Source of the DNA: JACPRL01 sp035573715
GTDB taxonomy: Bacteria; Acidobacteriota; Terriglobia; Acidiferrales; 2-02-FULL-67-57
Direction: 5' to 3'
DNA: 64,000 nt
Assembly: GCA_035573715.1 (NCBI GenBank)
Contig: DATLZZ010000003.1
Span: 124,001 to 188,000 of the forward strand
The first letter of the stretch is position 1; every line of letters starts with the position of its first letter. The notes under the pieces are model-generated. The model saw only the letters and a list, made by a program, of their open reading frames with translations. It was not told where the DNA came from and searched no databases. A program made the translations under genes and the position numbers. Positions 34,095 to 41,448 of the stretch are shown piece by piece.

Positions 34095-34643
34095 TCAATC
34101 GTAGGGCAGCTCCAAGAGATCAACCTTGGCGGGAGTCAACTCTGTTCCTGCATAGGCACGAGCACTCGAATGTAGATAGAGATGGGGAGACTCCGCTAGG
34201 CGCTCAACCACGGGATTCATGTGAATGTACTCGATCTTTTGACCAAGCGCACGCGAGGTCGAAAGCACCTTGACGTGAGTCTTCTGCTGCAAGATGGAAG
34301 AGCGGGCGTCTCTTCGCTGTTTCGGCGGGCGTGCGAGTCGAAAGCGGTCAAGAAGCTGCTCCAACTTCTCGCGCCGAAGCCAATCGATGATCTGTTTTCC
34401 CGCCAAGCTCTTGAAGTCGCGTAGAAAATCGGCGAGCCGACGTTCAGGAGGAAACCAAAGCAACAAATGGTAGTGATCCGGCATGAGAACATAGGCGTGG
34501 AGGCGAAGGCCGTAGCTGCGACGATAAGCCTCAAGACTGCGGAGGAAGATCCTGCAAGGCGCAGAGTAGCGAAAGATCGGAATGCGGCGATAAACGGAAC
34601 CTGTGATGAAAAGATAGCCGGACTTCACGTTCGTCGGTTCCAT
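34095..34643 (-). CDS. REP-associated tyrosine transposase (RAYT)
   Basis: A 182-residue Y1 HUH transposase-like protein. LHAYVLMPDHYHLLLWFPPE contains the HxH metal site (DHYHLLLW). FKSLAGKQIIDWL follows, and a C-terminal YIHMNPVVERL holds a candidate nucleophilic Tyr. The end SSARAYAG resembles other RAYTs. Such proteins bind and cleave REP hairpins in single-stranded DNA and are usually domesticated, without end-to-end transposition. It is bracketed at about 5 and 25 bases by inverted REP hairpins (34065-34090 and 34669-34694). It looks intact. Confidence 0.88.
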   Translation of the reverse strand: MEPTNVKSGYLFITGSVYRRIPIFRYSAPCRIFLRSLEAYRRSYGLRLHAYVLMPDHYHLLLWFPPERRLADFLRDFKSLAGKQIIDWLRREKLEQLLDRFRLARPPKQRRDARSSILQQKTHVKVLSTSRALGQKIEYIHMNPVVERLAESPHLYLHSSARAYAGTELTPAKVDLLELPYD

Positions 34644-34668
34644 TCAATCCAGAGCCTAGCATCGGCCT

Positions 34669-34694
34669 CCCCCAGGCGGGAGCCTGGGGGCTAC
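34669..34694 (-). repeat. REP hairpin, 5' side of the RAYT gene
   Basis: CCCCCAGGC-GGGA-GCCTGGGGG followed by CTAC. Read on the minus strand it is GTAG then CCCCCAGGC-TCCC-GCCTGGGGG, with the canonical GTAG head and a 9-bp stem. It is inverted relative to 34065-34090. Confidence 0.78.
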
Positions 34695-34801
34695 GGGGTG
34701 GGGTCGTAGGGTTGCCACCGGCCTCGGGGGTGGGAGCCAGCTAGGCTTCGCACTTTAGTTAGAGACCATCCGTCCTCTGCTCTGGTTTCAGGCCAGTCCG
34801 T

Positions 34802-36085
34802 TCATCCGACTTTGAGGGCGGCGCGGCCGGGGAAGCGGGCCGCCGGGCCGAGCTCTTCTTCGATGCGCAGCAACTGGTTGTACTTGCAGATGCGGTCGGT
34901 GCGCGAGCCGGAGCCGGTCTTGATCTGCCCCGTGCCCATAGCGACGGCGAAGTCGGCGATGAAGGCGTCTTCGGTTTCGCCGGAGCGGTGCGAGACGATG
35001 GAGGTGTAGCCCGCGGCGCGCGCCATCTCGATGGCTTCGATGGTTTCGGTCACCGTGCCAATCTGGTTCAGCTTGATGAGAATGGAGTTGGCGATGCCCT
35101 GCTCGATGCCGCGCTTGAGCCGCTGGGTGTTGGTGACGAACAAATCGTCGCCGACGAGCTGAATCTTTTTGCCCATCTGCTGGGTCTGCAGCTTCCAGCC
35201 GTCCCAGTCGTCCTCCGCCAGGCCGTCTTCGATGGAGACGATCGGGTACTGCCGCACCCAGTCGGACCAGAAGGCCACCATCTGCTCGGGCGTGTGCACC
35301 GACTTGTCGGACTTCTTGAAAACGTACTTGCCGTCGGCGTAGAACTCGCTGGCGGCGGGGTCGAGGCAAATGGCAATCTGCTCGCCGGGTTTGTAGCCGG
35401 CGGCGGTGATGGCTTCCAGGATGACTTCGATGGCCTCGACGTTCGACTTGAGGTTGGGCGCGAAGCCGCCTTCATCGCCGACCGCGGTCGAGTAGCCGCG
35501 CTTCTTCAGGACGGTTTTCAGATTGTGAAACACCTCCACGCCCCAGCGGATAGCCTCGTGGAACGACGGCGCGCCCCAGGGGAAAACCATGAACTCCTGG
35601 AAGTCGACGCTGTTGTCGGCGTGGGCGCCGCCGTTGATGATGTTCATCATCGGGACGGGCAGCGTGTTGCCGCCGTCGCGCGCCAGATATTTGTAGAGCG
35701 GAACGCCCTTGGCGGCGGCCGCCGCGCGCGCCGCGGCCATGGAGACGGCGAGAATGGCGTTGGCGCCGAGCTTGGATTTGGTCGGCGTGCCGTCAAGGTC
35801 AATCAAGAAGCGGTCGAGCTCGGCCTGGTCGGCGGCGTCGCGGCCTTTGACCTTGGGGGCGATGAGGGTGTTGACGTTCTCGACCGCCTTGCGGACGCCC
35901 TTGCCGAGGTAGCGGGATTTATCGCCGTCGCGCAACTCCAGCGCCTCGTGCTCGCCGGTGGACGCGCCCGAAGGCACGGCAGCGCGCCCGCGCGCGCCGC
36001 CCTCCAGAACCACATCGGCTTCAACGGTGGGGTTTCCCCGGGAATCCAGAATCTCTCGCGCGCGAACGGAGGCAATCTTGGTCAT
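34802..36085 (-). CDS. eno: Enolase
   Basis: A 427-residue enzyme forming phosphoenolpyruvate from 2-phosphoglycerate. AVPSGASTGEHEALELRDGD, VGDEGGFAP, VSIEDGLAEDDWDGW, LVGDDLFVTN and SIVSHRSGETEDAFIADFAV are all present, including the catalytic Lys loop (LIKLNQIGTVTETI). AAAGGAG lies eight bases upstream of the ATG. Same strand as gpmI. Confidence 0.98.
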   Translation of the reverse strand: MTKIASVRAREILDSRGNPTVEADVVLEGGARGRAAVPSGASTGEHEALELRDGDKSRYLGKGVRKAVENVNTLIAPKVKGRDAADQAELDRFLIDLDGTPTKSKLGANAILAVSMAAARAAAAAKGVPLYKYLARDGGNTLPVPMMNIINGGAHADNSVDFQEFMVFPWGAPSFHEAIRWGVEVFHNLKTVLKKRGYSTAVGDEGGFAPNLKSNVEAIEVILEAITAAGYKPGEQIAICLDPAASEFYADGKYVFKKSDKSVHTPEQMVAFWSDWVRQYPIVSIEDGLAEDDWDGWKLQTQQMGKKIQLVGDDLFVTNTQRLKRGIEQGIANSILIKLNQIGTVTETIEAIEMARAAGYTSIVSHRSGETEDAFIADFAVAMGTGQIKTGSGSRTDRICKYNQLLRIEEELGPAARFPGRAALKVG

Positions 36086-36363
36086 CGGAGTTCTCCTTTG
36101 CTGAACGAACGCAGGTTCCCCGGAGAAGGCGGCCGGACACGCGGATTATAGCAGCCGCCCGAGGGTAAAGGTAGAAAATGGAGGCAAGAACGGAACGCTG
36201 CCCTCGAGGCTGTCCCCCGGGCGTCCTTCGAATTCGCTCAGGGCCGGGGGCGCCGGAGCTACGGGCTGGATTGCAGGGTGCGTCGCCTTTGCCCGGGCTG
36301 CTCGGAGAATGCCGCTTGCGTCTAGAGGCCAGCGGCTCACGGAGGACAGAGAATGTCAGTGCT

Positions 36364-36834
36364 CTACTTGGGGCGGACGTCGACCGGCCAAGTCAGCTCA
36401 TCGAGCAAATGCAGGCGCGTGGCCACCAGTCGGGCGCTGATGACCTCGCACAGCGTGCGGTAGAGTTCCAAGCCGAATCCCGGGTCGCTCAGGCAGGCGT
36501 CGGTCAACGTCCCGCCTTTGATGGCCAGGGCTTCCGACTCTTCCAGCGCCCGAGCCGAGGCGGTTTCCACCCGCGGCTCGACCAAGGCCGACCAACTGAA
36601 CAACTCTCCGGGCCCCACCACCAGCACGGTGCGAGCGCCTCTCCCCGGCAAGTTCATCTCGATCGCAATCCGTCCGCGCTTCACCAGATAGAGATAGAGG
36701 CTCGGGTCGCCTTCGCGAAAGATGGTCTCGCCCGGAGCAAAGGTGCGCGATTCGGCCAGCGACAACATCTGCTGTTGAACCCGGGGAGAGAAATGCTCAA
36801 AAAAGCTCGAGTCCCAAATCGTCTGTTCTTCCAT
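36364..36834 (-). CDS. Cyclic nucleotide-binding domain protein without a DNA-binding domain
   Basis: A 156-residue protein consisting of one CRP-like beta-roll and its C-helix. FAPGETIFREGDPSLYLYLV, GRGARTVLVVGPGELFSWSA and VETASARALEESEALAIKG follow the CAP order. There is no helix-turn-helix, since the protein ends soon after the dimerisation helix. It may be a stand-alone sensor or a partner subunit. The phosphate-binding GELAL-R signature is degenerate (GELFSWSALVEPR), so cAMP may not be the ligand. Confidence 0.83.
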   Translation of the reverse strand: MEEQTIWDSSFFEHFSPRVQQQMLSLAESRTFAPGETIFREGDPSLYLYLVKRGRIAIEMNLPGRGARTVLVVGPGELFSWSALVEPRVETASARALEESEALAIKGGTLTDACLSDPGFGLELYRTLCEVISARLVATRLHLLDELTWPVDVRPK

Positions 36835-37250
36835 GGACCCTCCTAGTACGCCTGCGGCTCTCTGGCTTGCCTATACACACCCCTCTGTTTTGGGGTGCAG
36901 CACGTTTGGGGCCGTTGGTCGTCTGCACTCCGGCTGCTCTCTTCTCGTTGTTTACGCGCGAAAGGACAACAGGTTAGCGTGCCGCCGAGCGTGGCGGCTG
37001 ACGGCCTTGCGTCGTGCGACGACTGGGCCAACGCTCGCAGTGGGGGGGGGTTATGCCACTGCTCGCTCTGGCAGTCCCGAGGCCCCGGCTTCCCTCACCC
37101 GCGATGACGGAGCCGCCTGGCAGCCGGAGGCATGGCCGTCGTTCAGCGGAAGCGCAGCGCAAGCCTCTGGTCAAAATTCGCTGGCGGGGAGCACAGCGTA
37201 ACGCCGGAGGCGCAACGCCTCCCGCTAGCGGTTATGGCGGCCAGCCCGGA
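36835..37250. other. Gene-free stretch with a poly-G tract and one hairpin
   Basis: No frame here looks like a protein. It contains a run of nine G at 37042-37050 and a perfect 7-bp hairpin GGAGGCG-CAA-CGCCTCC at 37206-37222, just beyond the YwiC-like stop. The base composition is like that of the neighbours, and no promoter or RNA gene is evident. Confidence 0.5.
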
Positions 37251-38060
37251 TTACTGCTGGAAGGCTAGGGTGAGGAAGGCGGCGAAGACCAGCGAGAGCG
37301 CGACCTCGGTCCAGCCCAGGCGTCGCAGCGCAAAGCGGGCTTCGGCCGCCGAACGAATCCCGTGGGCGGCCCGCACCGCCGCTAGCAGGAAGGGAACGAC
37401 AACCAACGGGGAAAGCCAGCGGGCAAACACCACCGCGACCACAAAGACCAACACCAGAACGTGAAACACTATGGCGACAGTGCCTGCTCGGCTCTCGTCG
37501 GCTCGCGAGACCGCGCGGCGGGTCTGGATGCGCGACTTCACGTAGAGGACGCCACTGGAGAAGAACAGCCCGTTGAGCGCCCATATCCACAGAGCGCTGG
37601 CGTCGATGGTGCCGGTGGCGGCGATCCAGCCGGCCAGCGCCGAGAGCGTCAGACCCGCAGTCCCTACCAACTCGGCTACCAGGCTGCGGTCTTCACCGCG
37701 CCGGCCCCACCAGACGCGCAAGGCAAAAAGGAGCAGCCCGAGGCCCGCCAACGCCCAAAGCAGATAGAGTTTCCAGACCGCCGCGAGCAACACGCCGAGC
37801 CCGAGCGTTAGAGCACCATAAGCCGCAGCGCTGCGGAGCAAGGCGCTTCGCTCCGGGCGGCCGGCGCGCAGATGGCTCATGGGAATCAGCAGCAACTCGA
37901 GCGGATAGCGGGCCAGGAAAGCGCCCAAGACCGCCAGCGCGGTGAGCAGTACCGGGAAGGAAATGCGCCCCGCGATGACCACGGCGCTGAGGAAGGGAAT
38001 TGCCACAATGCCCCAGGCGCCGTGCTCGCGGGGCAGGATGACCGTGGTTCCGCCAGTCAT
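37251..38060 (-). CDS. YwiC-like integral membrane protein
   Basis: A 269-residue membrane protein with about eight helices beginning LPREHGAWGIVAIPFLSAVV, the N-terminal motif of the YwiC-like family. Its biochemical role is unknown. In Bacillus the name gene sits in the narK-fnr-narGHJI region, which fits its position here, beside an Rrf2 regulator and upstream of a NarG-like cluster. The ATG at 38060 lies about 30 bases from the -35 box, so the transcript may be nearly leaderless. Confidence 0.85.
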   Translation of the reverse strand: MTGGTTVILPREHGAWGIVAIPFLSAVVIAGRISFPVLLTALAVLGAFLARYPLELLLIPMSHLRAGRPERSALLRSAAAYGALTLGLGVLLAAVWKLYLLWALAGLGLLLFALRVWWGRRGEDRSLVAELVGTAGLTLSALAGWIAATGTIDASALWIWALNGLFFSSGVLYVKSRIQTRRAVSRADESRAGTVAIVFHVLVLVFVVAVVFARWLSPLVVVPFLLAAVRAAHGIRSAAEARFALRRLGWTEVALSLVFAAFLTLAFQQ

Positions 38061-38068
38061 ACGACACT

Positions 38069-38096
38069 AATAGACTATAGACTCCACTAGTGTCAA
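38069..38096 (-). promoter_or_regulatory. Promoter and operator-like site for the YwiC-like gene
   Basis: On the minus strand TTGACA lies at 38096-38091, and the motif TGGAGTCTATAGTCTA occupies 38086-38071, overlapping the expected -10 region. The same motif (two differences plus one at the end) overlaps the promoter of the divergent Rrf2 gene, pointing to shared control. Confidence 0.6.
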
Positions 38097-38160
38097 CCCC
38101 CTTTCCTGCCGTTCGAGATCCCCGGTAGGCGCGGGCCGCTGCACCGGCCTCCGAAAATAC

Positions 38161-38194
38161 TTGACACGATGAGGTCAATGGAGTATTTAGTCCA
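38161..38194 (+). promoter_or_regulatory. Promoter and operator-like site for the Rrf2 gene
   Basis: TTGACA at 38161-38166, then TATTTA at 38184-38189 after 17 bases. The imperfect palindrome TGGAGTATTTAGTCCA spans 38179-38194 and covers the -10. Transcription would start at about 38196-38197, the ATG itself, suggesting a leaderless mRNA and autoregulation. Confidence 0.62.
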
Positions 38195-38196
38195 GT

Positions 38197-38622
38197 ATGT
38201 TCTCCCGCGCCGCCGAATACGCCTTGCGCGCCATGACCTTCCTGGCCATGCAGCCCCCCGGGAAGCTGAGCGGGGCCCGCGAGATTGCCCGCGCCGAGAA
38301 GGTCCCCATGCCCTTCCTGTGGAAGATCCTCCAGAACCTGGCGCGCCGCCGCCTGATTCGTTCGTTCAAGGGCCTGCACGGCGGCTATGAGCTGGCCTGC
38401 CCGGCGCGGAAGATTAACGTGGAGGACATCGTGCGGGCGATGGACAACACCGAGGTGGTCGAGGGTTGCGTGCTCGGCCTGGCGCAGTGCAGCGAGGAAA
38501 ACCCCTGCCCCCTGCACCACTCCTGGAAGGAAGTGCGGACGCAACTGACCAACATGATGCAGCGGACGACGCTGGCGGATTTGGCGGCGGTGGCGTCGCG
38601 GCGGAAACGGCTGAGACGGTGA
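38197..38622 (+). CDS. Rrf2-family transcriptional regulator with candidate Fe-S ligands
   Basis: A 141-residue winged-helix regulator. AAEYALRAMTFLAMQPPGK and AREIARAEKVPMPFLWKILQ give the DNA-binding half, with LHGGYELACPARKI as the wing. The sensor loop is EGCVLGLAQCSEENPCPLH, that is C-x6-C-x5-C-x2-H, resembling the [2Fe-2S] ligands of IscR and NsrR. It probably senses NO, oxygen or iron-sulfur status. It shares a divergent promoter region with the YwiC-like gene and precedes the respiratory operon. Confidence 0.92.
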   Translation: MFSRAAEYALRAMTFLAMQPPGKLSGAREIARAEKVPMPFLWKILQNLARRRLIRSFKGLHGGYELACPARKINVEDIVRAMDNTEVVEGCVLGLAQCSEENPCPLHHSWKEVRTQLTNMMQRTTLADLAAVASRRKRLRR

Positions 38623-38680
38623 TTTATTTGGCGCCGAACAATGGACTAAAGGGTCTGGCAGTCAAGTAGGAGCCAACGCA

Positions 38681-38875
38681 ATGAAACTCTTGCTGCTGGG
38701 GATTGGCGGGCTGCTGGTGGCGCTGGGGGTGGGCGCGGTTGGCGTGGTCTGGCTGACGCGCTGGCTGGCACGGCGGGCCGCCGAGCGGCTCTCGGTGGAG
38801 GAGTTCGACGCCGGCCTCGCCATCCCGATGCGGGACAGCGACACCCGCCGGAGCCCTCGAACGTCGGTCAAGTGA
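38681..38875 (+). CDS. Small single-pass membrane protein, hypothetical
   Basis: A 64-residue protein with one long N-terminal membrane segment (LLLLGIGGLLVALGVGAVGV), a basic stretch and a polar tail. AGGAG lies about eight bases upstream of the ATG. No family is recognised. It could be a subunit of the respiratory complex that follows, but the 138-base gap and size make this uncertain. Confidence 0.5.
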   Translation: MKLLLLGIGGLLVALGVGAVGVVWLTRWLARRAAERLSVEEFDAGLAIPMRDSDTRRSPRTSVK

Positions 38876-39013
38876 GGGGCGAGAGTGTGGAAAAATCCAC
38901 CACCCGCGGGAGGTTGCGCAGCGTGGCTGGCCCAGGAAGGACCGAGGCGACGGCTGCTCTGTTGCAAGTAGTAGAAGAATCAGTAAGTTAGCGCCGCAGG
39001 TCACCCTTGCAGA

Positions 39014-41008
39014 ATGGGACGCCACGTGCAAATAGGGCCCCCGATGGCTGAGGAACTGGTGCTAGAGAGTGCCGGGCCGCGGTATCGCGTCCGGCTCGCC
39101 GATGAAACCTACTGGCGCGAACAGATCAAGTGTCAGTTCGCCTGCCCGGTTCATACCGATGCCCGGGGCTACGTGCGGGCGATTGCCGAAGGCGACTACG
39201 AGCGCGCCTACCTGATCGCGCGCGGCCCCAACCCTTTGGCGTCGTTGTGCGGGCGCATCTGCGGGGCGCCGTGCGAGGCCGCCTGTCGTCGCGGCGCCAT
39301 TGACCAGCCCATTGCCATCCGCGCCCTCAAGAGGTTTGTGTGCGAGCAGTTCGGCGTGGAGTCGCGCGGCGAGGCACGGGCCGTTGAACAGCTTGACTAT
39401 CTGCGCGCGAAGAACGACGCCCGCACCTGTGACGACCAGGAGGAACTTCGACACCTCCTGGGTTTTCTGGCTCGTGCGGAGTTTCCGCGTCCCACTGGGC
39501 AACGCGTGGCCATTATCGGTTCCGGCCCCGCTGGATTGGCGGCGGCGCACGATCTGGCGCTGATGGGGTTTCGCCCGACCATCTTCGAAATGGAGCCGCA
39601 GCCGGCCGGGATGCTCTTCACCGGCGTGCCCGGCTACCGGCTGCCCGCCGAGTTGATCCGCGCTGAGGTGACGGTGATTCAGGCGCTGGGGGTCGAGATT
39701 CGCTGCAATACCCAGGTCGGCAAGGACGTGGGGTTCGATGAGCTGCGGCGCCAGTTCGACGCCGTCATCATCGCCTGTGGCGCCAAGAGATCGCGCACGT
39801 TGCCCATCCTGGGCGCCGATGCCATCGGCGTCCGCGGCGGCGTGGACTTCCTGCGCGACGTGGCATTGGGAAAGAAGGTCGAGCTGGGTGAACGTGTCAT
39901 CGTGGTGGGCGGCGGCAACGTCGCCTACGACGTTGCGCGCACGGTGCTGCGTCAGGAGGAGTACGACGTCTCCCGCACCGCCGCGCGCCTGCTGGGCGTG
40001 AAACAAGTTCATCTGGTCTGTCTGGAATCGCTGGAAGAAATGCCGGCCGACACGGTGGAGATTGTCGAGGGCGCCGAAGAAGGCATCACGCGGCACAACA
40101 GTTGGGGGCCGAAGGAGATTATCGTCGAAGAGAGGAACGGACAGAAGTTCGCCCGCGGCGTGCGTTTCGTTCGCTGCGTTTCGGTCTACGACGAGAACAA
40201 ACGCTTTGCGCCCAAGTTCGATGAAAGCGCGGAGATGGTTCTCGAGGCCGACACCGTTCTGCTCTCGGTCGGGCAATCGGCCGACTTGAGTTTCCTCGAT
40301 CCGGCGCGCGACGGCATCGAGCTACGCGGCGGGCAGCAAATCGTCAACGACCCGGCCACTGGCGCCACGTCGGCGCCGGGCGTATTCGTGGCTGGCGACA
40401 TCGCCTACGGGCCGCGGCTGATGATCCACGCCATCGCGAGTGGCAAGCAGGCGGCGCGCTCCGTCTATCGCTATTTCACCGGTTGCGAGATTGCGCCGGA
40501 AGAAGTGCAGTTCCATTTCCCGCTGGAGCACTACAGGCGGGAGAAGGGTTATGAGAGCCGCCGCCGGGTGGAGATTCCGGTTCTGCCGCCCGCCGAGCGG
40601 CTGCGCAAGCCGAAGGCGCTGGTCGAGATCGGCTACAACGAACCGCAAGCGCGCGCCGAAGCCGGGCGCTGCCTCGACTGCGGTATCAACACCGTTTTCG
40701 ACGGCGAGCGCTGCATCCTCTGCGGCGGCTGCGTAGACGTCTGCCCGACGGTGTGCCTCAAGCTGGTTTCACTCGATCGCCTCGAGCCCTCGCCGGAGCT
40801 CGACGCCGCGGTCAATCAGTTGCTGGGCGAGGATGCGGCCGAGGCCACCGCCATTCTCAAGGACGAGGATCGCTGCATTCGCTGCGCCCTCTGCGCCGAG
40901 CGCTGCCCCACCCAAGCCATCACCATGGAACGGTTCCAATTCACCAAGGAGTGGATGCCATGCACGACAACGAGCCCGCAGGCTCCCGTCTCGATCCGCC
41001 CCGCGTGA
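39014..41008 (+). CDS. FAD-dependent Fe-S oxidoreductase, glutamate synthase small-subunit (GltD) type
   Basis: A 664-residue flavoprotein. The N-terminal Fe-S helical domain has CQFACPVHTDARGYV and CGRICGAPCEAACRRGAID. The FAD motif is VAIIGSGPAGLAAAHDL, the NAD(P) motif is VIVVGGGNVAYDVARTV, and the second FAD motif is GVFVAGDIAYG. The C-terminus adds two 4Fe-4S motifs, CILCGGCVDVCP and CIRCALCAERCP. GltD-like proteins pass electrons between NAD(P)H and partner complexes. An ATG at 39044 is an alternative start. It overlaps the Rieske gene by 49 bases, so it belongs to the respiratory operon, possibly as a partner of the GltB2-type protein at 52243. Confidence 0.88.
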   Translation: MGRHVQIGPPMAEELVLESAGPRYRVRLADETYWREQIKCQFACPVHTDARGYVRAIAEGDYERAYLIARGPNPLASLCGRICGAPCEAACRRGAIDQPIAIRALKRFVCEQFGVESRGEARAVEQLDYLRAKNDARTCDDQEELRHLLGFLARAEFPRPTGQRVAIIGSGPAGLAAAHDLALMGFRPTIFEMEPQPAGMLFTGVPGYRLPAELIRAEVTVIQALGVEIRCNTQVGKDVGFDELRRQFDAVIIACGAKRSRTLPILGADAIGVRGGVDFLRDVALGKKVELGERVIVVGGGNVAYDVARTVLRQEEYDVSRTAARLLGVKQVHLVCLESLEEMPADTVEIVEGAEEGITRHNSWGPKEIIVEERNGQKFARGVRFVRCVSVYDENKRFAPKFDESAEMVLEADTVLLSVGQSADLSFLDPARDGIELRGGQQIVNDPATGATSAPGVFVAGDIAYGPRLMIHAIASGKQAARSVYRYFTGCEIAPEEVQFHFPLEHYRREKGYESRRRVEIPVLPPAERLRKPKALVEIGYNEPQARAEAGRCLDCGINTVFDGERCILCGGCVDVCPTVCLKLVSLDRLEPSPELDAAVNQLLGEDAAEATAILKDEDRCIRCALCAERCPTQAITMERFQFTKEWMPCTTTSPQAPVSIRPA

Positions 41009-41445
41009 GCCGGCGGAGTTTTCTGAGCCTGGCTTCGCTGGGGAGTTTCTTCGCCGCCATCGGCGTGGCCGCCGCCGGCGTGTTTCGCCTGCCGACGCCC
41101 ACCGTGCTCCCCGGGCCGGTGCGCCGCTACAAGGTGGGCCACCCCGAGGACTTTCCCGTTGGGAGCGAGCGTCTTTTTCCCAAGGAAAACGTGTTCGTGT
41201 TTCGCGACGCCGAAGGGGTCTATGCCATGTCCGCGGTGTGCACGCATCTGGGTTGCACGGTGGCGCGCACGGGCGAAGGCTTTGCGTGCCCCTGCCACGG
41301 CTCGCGCTTCGGTCTGAACGGTGACGTCCTCGGTGGGCCGGCGCCGCGGCCGCTGCCGCAACTGGAAGTGACTCGTGCCGCCGATGGCCAACTTGTCGTT
41401 CTGGCCGACAACGAAGTGCCCGCCGGCACTCGCTTCGCCGTGTAG
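40960..41445 (+). CDS. Rieske iron-sulfur protein
   Basis: A 161-residue protein from the ATG at 40960. A twin-arginine start (SRRSFLSLASLGSFFAAIG) gives both Tat targeting and a membrane anchor. The Rieske domain has CTHLGCTV and CPCHGSRF, the two Cys-His pairs of the [2Fe-2S] site. It transfers electrons from quinol bound at cytochrome b, encoded next. It overlaps the flavoprotein gene by 49 bases and is followed three bases on by the cytochrome b gene. Confidence 0.95.
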   Translation: MHDNEPAGSRLDPPRVSRRSFLSLASLGSFFAAIGVAAAGVFRLPTPTVLPGPVRRYKVGHPEDFPVGSERLFPKENVFVFRDAEGVYAMSAVCTHLGCTVARTGEGFACPCHGSRFGLNGDVLGGPAPRPLPQLEVTRAADGQLVVLADNEVPAGTRFAV

Positions 41446-41448
41446 GAG

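Noticed and set aside
36200..36260. A GTAG-CTCCGGCGCCCCCGG string on the minus strand after the CRP-like gene as another REP
   Set aside because: It has the GTAG head, but the following stem is poor, so it is not counted among the REP copies.
36833..37268. Several short open frames in both strands of the gap after the CRP-like gene
   Set aside because: None has a ribosome site plus protein-like composition; the gap is better treated as non-coding.
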